A stretch of 16,047 nucleotides of DNA from Baffinella frigidus. Lineage: Eukaryota; Cryptophyceae; Cryptomonadales; Baffinellaceae. The notes below the pieces were generated by a model. That model had not been told where the DNA came from. It made no database searches and was given only the letters and a program-made list of their open reading frames with translations. Every line of letters begins with the position of its first letter. Position 1 is the first letter of the stretch. The DNA lies in NCBI GenBank assembly GCA_026770585.1, contig MU646764.1:106801-122847 (forward strand), in the 5' to 3' direction. Made by a program: the position numbers and the translations under genes. Positions 1-16,047 of the stretch are shown in pieces.

Positions 1-31
<31 letters not shown>
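1..31. repeat. poly-G run
   Basis: Thirty-one consecutive G at the very start. It may be a real homopolymer or a sequencing/assembly artefact at a contig end. Confidence 0.9.
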
Positions 32-39
32 CTCGTAAC

Positions 40-10586
<10,547 letters not shown>

Positions 10587-11372
10587 CGTTGCGGTCCCCC
10601 GCTCTGCCGCCCCCGCTGCAGCTGGCCCCCCTTCTCAGCCTCCTCCCCGTCGCCACGACTGCCGCCGCCACTCCTACCGCGTTCCTCGCCCAGCGCAGCC
10701 GCTGCCAGGCTCGTCAAACGAGCTGCAGCGCGCAGAGGCGCCGCCACAGTGCCCAGGACGGGCCTTGCCAACTCGGGCCCCGTCTTCCTCAACGTGATGA
10801 GAATGGGGGGGGAAAAAACAGTTGACTAAACGCGTTTTGGACGGGCCCGCTCCGGAACCAGAAAGTTAATTTTCCCGACATTTCCCCCGCTAAAGTTGAC
10901 GAAAATTCTGCGAACGAGGATCAAGAGCGTCGTCCCCTTGTCTCCCTCTCCCCCTACGCTTCTCTTCCCACCAAATCGTCCTCTTCTTCGCGGGATGACT
11001 ACGCGTCCGGGCTGCGCACTCTTGGCCGCGGCGGTGATTGCCCCTTTCAAGCTGTGCAGAATCCACTCAGTGCACAACTCCTTTCGACCTTTTGCTGCTT
11101 TGGCACTTCATCCCTCTATCCCCTCTCAGCACAATGTTCGACCCCTGACCCACGCCCCTGGGCAACTCACGCCTTTCGAGCACTCGTGTGGCTTTTTCAA
11201 ACCCACCCCTCTATCCCATGCTCCACCCCCGACCCCCATCCAGGAAACGCCAAACCCTCTGCATTGAACCCTGAAACTGCTGCCTTCCCGCGTACCCAGG
11301 TGGCCGCCGTGCTTCTGCAGCCCGCGTCTCCCGATCTTTCGCCACAGTCTACCTTCCCGCCGCTGCATCATA
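10587..11372. promoter_or_regulatory. divergent start region between the two genes
   Basis: GC-rich and free of heptamer repeats and exon echoes, unlike everything flanking it. It lies between the predicted start codons of two outward-read genes, so it should hold both promoters and 5' leaders. No TATA box is obvious. A 123-codon frame from 10896 on plus has only low-complexity Pro/Leu-rich content and is not called. Confidence 0.5.
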
Positions 11373-11459
11373 ATGGGAGACTACGCTCGCCGGTTCTCGC
11401 CCCTCCCAGAGTTCCGGATTGTGGAGTACCACCAGCAACCCGTGGCAGCATATAACCGG
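11373..11459 (+). CDS. RRM gene exon 1 (tentative start)
   Basis: ATG with A at -3 and G at +4 opens a 29-codon frame, MGDYARRFSPLPEFRIVEYH then QQPVAAYNR, before a GTCGGG donor and an in-frame stop soon after. It ends in phase 0, as exon 2 requires. The peptide is not recognised, so another first exon is possible. Confidence 0.42.
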
Positions 11460-13425
11460 GTCGGGTGCTGTAGTAATTTTCAGTAATTTTCAGCTAACAC
11501 CGAGAAATCTCTTGAGAGACTCCCATCAGCAATTCGAAGTCTCTAGCGTTTCCTACCGTAGGGTCCTACGAATAAATCAAAAAACAAATCCCGGACCTTG
11601 CAAGGATCCAGTCAAAGCTGCTACGGGTTTCTGGTGGTAGAGGAGCACGGCACACAGCGCTAATGAGAAAATTCACTTCGAGCACGCTGTGGATTCCACC
11701 ATTGTTTGAAAGGCCACGATGTCGCAACGCTGCAGCATCTAAAGTTGGAGGGCACTCCAACCATCTAGCGCTGTCTCACTCTATTTGGTCTCACCAATTT
11801 GGTGAAACTAGTCTCTTTCCCGCTCCAAAGTCAACGGATGTGTACCGCAAACCTATGCTGTCAGGTTGAGATGAGTCGGTCAACCCGGGTGATGCAGAAT
11901 TATTTGGTCAACCCGAGTGAGGCAGAACTAAACAACGGCGCATTCTCACCGCGCCCAGCCACATGAACACTCCGCCCTAACCCCCAAACCCTAAACCCTA
12001 GACCCTGAACCCTGAACCCTAAATTCTGAACCCTAAACCCCAAACCCTGAACCATAAACCCTAAACCCCAAACCCCAAACCATAAACCCCAAATCCTCAA
12101 CCCTAAACCCTAAACCCTAAACCCCAAACCCCAAACCCCAAACCCCAAACCCCGACCACTAAACAGACGCCCTCGGGCGCGGCGGGGGCGTGCATGCCAT
12201 CCAGTGGCGTGCGGCACGAAATTCTCAGAAAACGCGAAGAGGCAAGACGTTGTATTGAACGTATGACGTAGAACTGTAAAGTTAGCGAGGTCTCGAAAAT
12301 CAAGGTCTGACGGCTGAAGCCGAGGAGCCTCGAACGGTGCGACTCAACGTCCCGCCGCGCGAGCAACGCCCCACCGCGCGAGCAGACTCCCTACACCCTA
12401 AATCCTAAACCCTAACCCCTAAGCAAAGCCCCTCGGGCGCGGCGGGGGCGTGCGTGCAATCCAGTGGCGCGCGGCACGAGATTCCCAGAAAAGACGAGGA
12501 GGGTCGCCGTCTTTTCATCGCACGTTTACATGGCTGGTCCCTAGGAAAATACATCTGCACAGCGGGGCTCTCCTGGTGCAAATCATAAAAATCACCTCCT
12601 TTCAAAGGTTAAGATGGCTGCCCCCCCCCCCACTGTTGACGTGAACGCCCCCGCCGCGCGAGCAGACACCCTCAACCCCTAAACCCTACACCCGAAACCC
12701 TCACCCATAAGCAGAGTGCCTCGGGCGCGGCGGGGGCGTGCGTGGGGGGAAGCGGCGTGCGGCACGAGATTCCGAGCAAGGGCGAGGAGGGCCGGCGTCT
12801 TTTCATCGCTGGATTCCCTCCACCAGGCAGAACACACAGCCACTAGCTCTGCATGAGTTCATCTGGTCTCCTCAAAATGAGAAGACCGGAAGTCGATGTG
12901 CAGTCGATGTGTTGTGTGGTGCACATCCGTCAACGTTTGGCGTGGAAATGATCAGTCAACCCCGACTCAGGCCGAGCTAGCATTCCACCCCCCCAGCCCC
13001 CACAAGTCGGCGTGTGTCATCCTTCGAAACATATTTTCCATGTGTTCTATAAGGCTCAGGAATTTGTATCTTTTGGAAAACCGGATTTGAAGCATATGAG
13101 TAGGGTTCGGATTCCGAAGTTTGGTGACTCTTGGAGAGCGTGGTTAGACTAAGTGATACATCGCCTGGCGCAGGGCCTGATGGCGGCCACGGCCAGACCA
13201 CCGCCCACTGTAGCAGGGTTCTGATTCAGAAGCTTCGCAACTCTGGCAGGGTGCATACGTGGCGGCTGCCTTGGTTTCGATCCGTAGTAGACGCGCTTCT
13301 CTCTCTCTCTGGCGCAGGGCCGGATGACGGCACGATTGTGGCTTGATCCCCTAGCTTCGGGACTCTGGGAGGGCGCATGGCGGCCGTGTTGTCAGTAACA
13401 AACGTCTCTCTCTCTCTCTCTCTCT

Positions 13426-13472
<47 letters not shown>

Positions 13473-15942
13473 TCTCTCTCTCTCGCTCTCGCTCGCTCTC
13501 TCCCTCTCTCTCGCCCTCTCTCTCTCTCGCTCTCTCTCCCTCTCTCTCTCTCTCCCTCCCTCTCGCAGGGCCGGACGACAGGCAGATCGCCTTGGCATTC
13601 ACGGCGATTGCGGGGCCTGTCGAGAACGTCGCCGCCGAAGAGGTGAGCGTGCTTCATCACACTTGACTCATCACACCAATCGACACGCAAATTGTGCGCC
13701 GGGGGGGGATGGGACACGCGTGTCCAGGACGCGGCAGGGTTGGTGGGACTCATAACCTCATCGAGGCCTCGTAATCTCACCTGTCACATCACCCCTGCTC
13801 AGACCCAGCTTCGGTGGGGGTGCGTACATGGCGGCCGTGATTTGGTAGGAATGAAGATCTCCCGCTAACCCCCAAACCGGTACAGTGACATGAAAGGCTC
13901 ATAACCTGGCAGTATGCGGAGCGCAACTTCGGGTTTGTCACGATGGGGAGCAGAGAGGCTGCCGCGGCCGCGATCCGCGCAGGTTTGTTAGATACCTCTT
14001 TACCGTTGTCTTTCGGCATTATGTGTTCGGCTTTATGCTTTTGGCATGATGTTTTCGGCGATGGCGGTGATTTGTGCAGGTTTCTTAAATAGCTCTCTGG
14101 TGTCAGCATTTGGCATGATGTATTCGGCATTATGTATTCAGCTTTATGTTTTCGGCATTACGCTTTCGGTGATAGCGGTGATTCGTGCAGGTTGCGAGCC
14201 CCTCCCATCCAGAGGCGATCCGTGCAGGTTCCGTGCCAACGTTGCAAGAGGACTGATTTGCACGCGACTCAGTACACAATTCACACTACAAAATCATTTC
14301 GCCCTTTCGAACACCGAAACTTGCGTTTGAGAACCCGAAGTCCATATGCGGAGCGGAACTTCGGGTGTAACAATGGGGAGCCGGGAGGCGTCTAAATAAG
14401 TGCATGGGGAGCAAGGAGGCGGCCGAGGATCGCGGCTGGAATTAGGTGTGAAGAGAAGTTGACTGAGTTGACGATGCCGGAGAACATCCGCTGTTCGCAG
14501 CTGACGCTTGCAACACCGGCTTCGGCTTCGGCAACAGCTGTTGCGCAACGGGCACACTTCATTCACTGAAGAGCAACTTTCTTGTGACGCAGAGAAAGAC
14601 AGGTCTCTCTCTCTCTCTCTTTCTCTGTCTCTCTCTCTCTCTCTAAATGTTGGTATCAATTAAGGTCTGTCTCTCTCCATTACGCGGGACAAACATTAGT
14701 GTACAGCACCGGGTGCAGTGTTTCGGGCGTCGTGCATTCCGTAGCACCCTACTGAATTGCATACCGCAGTACCCTACGGAATGCCGGAGTTAGGGTGTGC
14801 ACCCGTACACTCAAGCGTTTCCCCATTTTCCAACAGCTGAAGCAGGGCTGTTCTCCGGCATCGTCAATTCAGTCAACTTCTCAACATACCCTGCTCCCTC
14901 TCCCAAGACCTTCGCCCGAGAGTACGGCAAGGTATCCACCACGCCAGAATGACCGAGGGAAGCCGACGCCTTATCCGCGACATATCTGTCGCAGTTGACT
15001 TAAGAATTCAAGATATTTCCCTTGAAAGATGTCGAAAGTGGATGTTTCGAGTGCCCTGGCGTGGCAGGCTCTGCGCCAGTCTTTTTGGGACCACCAATTT
15101 TGGTGAGACAGGGCTCTTTCCCGCGCCAACGTGGACGGATTTGTACCACGCACCCAGCATGTCAACTTGAGAATAGGCGTCTCCGTTTGTGAATTCAGTC
15201 AGTTTTTCGACGTACCCTGCTCCGTCTCCCAAGACCTTCTCCTAACCGTACGGCAAGGTATCTGCGCCTTACCCTGAACCCGAAACCCCGAACCCCGAAA
15301 CCTACACCCTAAACCCTAAACCCTGAACCCTAAACCTTAAACCCTGAGCTCGAAACCCAAAATCCGAAACCCGAAACCCGAAACCCGAAACCCGAAACTC
15401 GAAACCCGGAACCCGAAACTCGAAACCCGAAACCCGAAAACCGAAAACCTAAACCCGAAACCCGAAACTCGGAGCCACGTTAACCCTGATCGGGTGCTCC
15501 CTATGCCCTGAGCCCTAAACTCCAAACCCTGAATCCCAAACCCCAAACCCTACACGCCAACCACAGAGTGGGCTGGGCTGGGGCAAAAATCTCTTAGTTT
15601 TGAGGGCATCTCGTGACGATTGGAACCCTACACCCTAAATCCTAAACCCTAAACCCTAATCCCCAATCCCTTATCCCTAAACCCTCAACCCTAAACCTTA
15701 ATCCCTAAACCCTAAACCCTAAACCCTAATCCCCAAACCCCAAACCCCACACCCTATCCCCCAAATCCTAAACCCTGAACCTCCAACCCTAAACCTCAAA
15801 CCCGAAACCCTCACCGCAGAATGGACTCGGCTGGGGCAAAGCGCCCGTGGGCGAAAAGCCGTGTGTGACGATTGGGATCGTGTGTCCGACGAGTCATGTG
15901 GAGCGCGTGCGTGGGTATATCCGAGACGTCTTCGACCTTGAG
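11373..15942 (+). CDS. RRM-domain RNA-binding protein, spliced, about six exons, 3' end outside window
   Basis: Seen: plus-strand blocks joined in phase give about 187 residues: a 29-residue N-terminus, a Gly/Ala/Ser linker, then RNP2 LFIAGFP (58-64), helix PDDRQIALAFTAIAGP, beta-2 VENVAAEE, RNP1 RNFGFVTM (95-102), helix EAAAAAIRA, then a strand-like SGIVNSVNF. Known: RNP2 and RNP1 aromatics in this order and spacing define the RRM fold, which binds single-stranded RNA. Family and target are not identifiable. Exon 6 (VTIGIVCP...VERVRGYIRDVF) might begin another domain. The phases 0, 1, 0, 1, 0 match at every junction. One intron needs a GC donor. Exon 1 is the weakest link. The gene is divergent from the kinase, with about 790 bp between the two predicted starts. 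Confidence 0.75.
11460..11763. other. first part of RRM gene intron 1, no clear feature
   Basis: Mixed sequence with a near-repeat of TTTTCAG at 11476-11492. No exon with echo support was found. Confidence 0.4.
11764..11935 (+). mobile_element. family A MITE-like element in RRM intron 1
   Basis: Ends CTAGCGCTGTCTCACTC and GAGTGAGGCAGAACTA, palindrome TCTCACCAATTTGGTGAAA, and the conserved tract GTCAACGGATGTGTACCGC. It has a partly doubled right end (GGTCAACCCGRGTGA twice). Confidence 0.7.
11979..12162 (-). repeat. degenerate telomere-like heptamers (C-rich on plus)
   Basis: CCCTAAA, CCCTGAA and CCCCAAA units. The polarity is opposite to the left gene's introns and matches the reversed transcription direction. 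Confidence 0.92.
12164..12535 (+). pseudogene. two decayed upstream echoes of RRM exon 2
   Basis: 12164-12260 keeps an ACAG acceptor and PSGAAGAC-PSSGVRHEI-RK-EE. 12421-12535 keeps PSGAAGACV-SSGARHEIPRK then EEGRRLFIA, but its acceptor is CAA instead of CAG and it diverges within RNP2. Spacing to the real exon is about 257-289 bp, separated by CCCTAAA units. Confidence 0.8.
12668..12712 (-). repeat. CCCTAAA-like units before RRM exon 2 acceptor
   Basis: Short run of CCCTAAA/CCCTCAA-type units ending directly at the AAGCAG acceptor. Confidence 0.8.
12715..12826 (+). CDS. RRM gene exon 2: Gly/Ala linker and RNP2
   Basis: After acceptor AAGCAG it reads SASGAAGACVGGSGVRHEIP, SKGEEGRR, then RNP2 LFIAGFPPP and the first base of Gly67. 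No GT occurs before the frame closes. The only join to exon 3 that keeps phase uses GCAGAA at 12827, a GC-AG intron. Two decayed copies precede it at 12164-12260 and 12421-12535. Confidence 0.75.
12841..12979 (+). mobile_element. family A-like element beside RRM exon 2
   Basis: Inverted ends CTAGCTCTGCATGAGTT and GACTCAGGCCGAGCTAG, with a diverged hairpin (GGTCTCCTCAAAATGAGAAGACC) in place of the family palindrome. It starts 15 bp after the exon 2 end. Confidence 0.6.
13101..13400 (+). repeat. tandem degenerate units with exon 3 echoes
   Basis: Two acceptor-plus-5' echoes of RRM exon 3 (13176-13197, 13311-13344, the latter PDDGTIVA then stop) alternate with copies of an unidentified block AAGCTTCG-NACTCTGG (about 13101, 13231, 13355), which recurs once more near 13805. 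Confidence 0.65.
13405..13559 (+). repeat. (CT)n microsatellite as polypyrimidine tract of RRM exon 3
   Basis: About 155 bp of CT with rare interruptions, ending at the CTCGCAG acceptor of exon 3. The long Arg/Glu frames on minus here are artefacts of this repeat. Confidence 0.93.
13569..13642 (+). CDS. RRM gene exon 3: RRM helix 1 and beta-2
   Basis: Between a CTCGCAG acceptor and a canonical GTGAGC donor it encodes (G)PDDRQIALAFTAIAGPVEN then VAAEE. GPVENV is the usual RRM turn into beta-2. A (CT)n microsatellite of about 155 bp forms its polypyrimidine tract. Two short copies of its acceptor and 5' end lie upstream, near 13176 and 13311. Confidence 0.85.
13913..13982 (+). CDS. RRM gene exon 4: RNP1 (RNFGFVTM) and helix 2
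   Basis: Encodes YAERNFGFVTMGSREAAAAA then IRA. RNFGFVTM is RNP1, with the two RNA-contacting aromatics F97 and F99, and the alanine-rich helix follows as in typical RRMs. Acceptor GGCAG, donor GTTTGT, phase 1 exit. Its last bases plus donor recur three more times downstream (14060, 14171, 14212). Confidence 0.87.
13983..14440 (+). repeat. downstream echoes of RRM exon 4 with TTCGGCATTATG minisatellite
   Basis: The end of exon 4 plus donor (GCG-TGATYCGTGCAGGTT) recurs at 14060, 14171 and 14212. Mid-exon copies occur at 14346-14390 (ERNFG then shift) and 14402-14439 (MGSKEAAE). Between them lie units of a TTCGGCATTATG-like minisatellite (14009-14188). Confidence 0.75.
14455..14486 (-). pseudogene. 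inverted copy of RRM exon 5 5' part
   Basis: Thirty-two bases match the reverse complement of 14849-14880 with one mismatch. The copy lies in the intron directly upstream of exon 5, so the unspliced RNA would contain both strands. Confidence 0.75.
14604..14644 (+). repeat. (CT)n microsatellite
   Basis: Short CT tract with TTTCTCTG interruption in RRM intron 4. Confidence 0.9.
14698..14811. mobile_element. nested fold-back element
   Basis: Outer arms AGTGTAC...GTACACT and inner perfect 11-bp arms GCATTCCGTAG (14734) and CTACGGAATGC (14774). Non-coding, it ends about 25 bp before the exon 5 acceptor. Confidence 0.55.
14837..14931 (+). CDS. RRM gene exon 5 (probable): beta-4 region
   Basis: Acceptor CAACAG, donor GTATCC. 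The phase-1 entry and phase-0 exit fit its neighbours. It reads (A)EAGLFSGIVNSVNFSTYPA, then PSPKTFAREYGK, fully open; VNSVNF could be RRM strand 4. A downstream copy of the 3' part with donor (15189-15262) carries a stop, as a decayed echo should. Its 5' part also has an inverted copy at 14455-14486. Confidence 0.6.
15075..15185 (+). mobile_element. family A MITE-like element in RRM intron 5
   Basis: ACCACCAATTTTGGTGAGA palindrome, GGGCTCTTTCCCGCGCCAAC, GTGGACGGATTTGTACC and ATGTCAACTTGAGAATAG: the full internal order of the family. Confidence 0.65.
15189..15262 (+). pseudogene. decayed downstream echo of RRM exon 5
   Basis: Direct repeat of 14863-14936 with scattered differences. It keeps CCCAAGACCTTC and GGCAAG|GTATC but has gained an in-frame TAA. 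Confidence 0.8.
15268..15555 (-). repeat. C-rich heptamer array, CCCGAAA-dominated
   Basis: CCCTAAA units at the left, then a block of CCCGAAA with CTCGAAA variants, then CCCCAAA. Polarity as expected for this gene's introns. Confidence 0.92.
15553..15611 (+). pseudogene. decayed upstream echo of RRM exon 6
   Basis: CACAG then AGTGGGCTGGGCTGGGGCAA repeats the acceptor and first codons (GLGWGK) of exon 6. Further on, TCGTGACGATTGG matches a later exon segment after a deletion. Confidence 0.7.
15622..15812 (-). repeat. C-rich heptamer array before RRM exon 6
   Basis: CCCTAAA/CCCTAAT/CCCCAAA units running up to the exon 6 acceptor. Confidence 0.92.
15820..15942 (+). CDS. RRM gene exon 6 (probable)
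   Basis: Acceptor CCGCAG, donor GTCATT, 41 open codons: NGLGWGKAPVGEKPCVTIGI then VCPTSHVERVRGYIRDVF and DLE. The alternating hydrophobic VTIGIV and following helix look like folded protein, possibly a second RNA-binding or related domain, but no family is certain. An upstream echo of its acceptor and first codons lies at 15553-15611. Confidence 0.6.
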
Positions 15943-16047
15943 GTCATTTCATGTACATTCTAAATAATACATATAGAGGGTATATAATACATGTAGGCAG
16001 AAACTGCGGTACAAACACCTTCAAAACGACCGTGTAAAATACATGTA
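15943..16047. other. AT-rich tail with repeated TACATGTA
   Basis: AT-richer than the rest, with ATACATGTA repeated near 15991 and at the window end, and GGTACAAACACC resembling part of family A. Probably intron. Confidence 0.4.

Noticed and set aside
1-31. Functional G-quadruplex at the window start
   Set aside because: A pure poly-G at a sequence edge is as likely an assembly artefact; nothing else supports function.
10896-11267. 123-codon plus frame in the divergent start region
   Set aside because: Low-complexity Pro/Leu/His content, no recognisable domain, and no splice support.
13226-13780. Arg/Glu-rich minus frame of 184 codons, resembling a charged coiled coil
   Set aside because: It is the reverse translation of the CT microsatellite and overlaps RRM exon 3 on the opposite strand.
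14501-14590. Alternative RRM exon after CGCAG at about 14502
   Set aside because: The peptide has no RRM strand-4 character and no clean donor; exon 5 at 14837 fits phase and has an echo.

Overview
The window is eukaryotic nuclear DNA with two intron-rich genes read outward from a shared start region at about 10.6-11.4 kb. Plant-type telomere-like heptamers (TTTAGGG and variants), a plant/alga-like SNF1/SnRK1 kinase and many short introns suggest a photosynthetic protist or alga with repeat-rich introns. I cannot name the species from the sequence alone. Bacterial gene logic does not apply, and almost every long open frame here is noise.

Left two thirds, minus strand (10586 down to about 40): an SNF1-related kinase (AMPK alpha / SnRK1 type) in at least 16 short exons. 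The exons join in frame from the start Met through the ATP loop, catalytic HRD, DFG, activation-loop Thr, APE and kinase C-lobe into a UBA-like segment and a poorly conserved linker. The expected C-terminal KA1 part would lie beyond position 1. Right third, plus strand (about 11373 to 15942 and beyond): an RRM RNA-binding protein in about six exons, with RNP2 (LFIAGFP) and RNP1 (RNFGFVTM) on separate exons that join in phase.

The introns are the unusual part. (1) Most carry degenerate heptamer repeats, mostly polarised so that the RNA of both divergent genes would carry the C-rich CCCTAAA strand; the polarity flips where transcription flips. (2) Many exons have decayed partial copies ('echoes') in the flanking introns. 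Upstream echoes usually hold an acceptor plus the exon's 5' part; downstream echoes usually hold the exon's 3' part plus a donor. Several form tandem arrays of about 90-300 bp period. (3) Inverted copies of a gene's own exon lie in its own introns: kinase exon 1 plus intron 1 at 7669-7880, and RRM exon 5 at 14455-14486. (4) Short fold-back, MITE-like elements are common, including a family with the palindrome TCACCAAWTTGGTGA.

The two genes look functionally unrelated (energy-sensing kinase; RNA-binding protein) and share only the divergent start region and this intron style.
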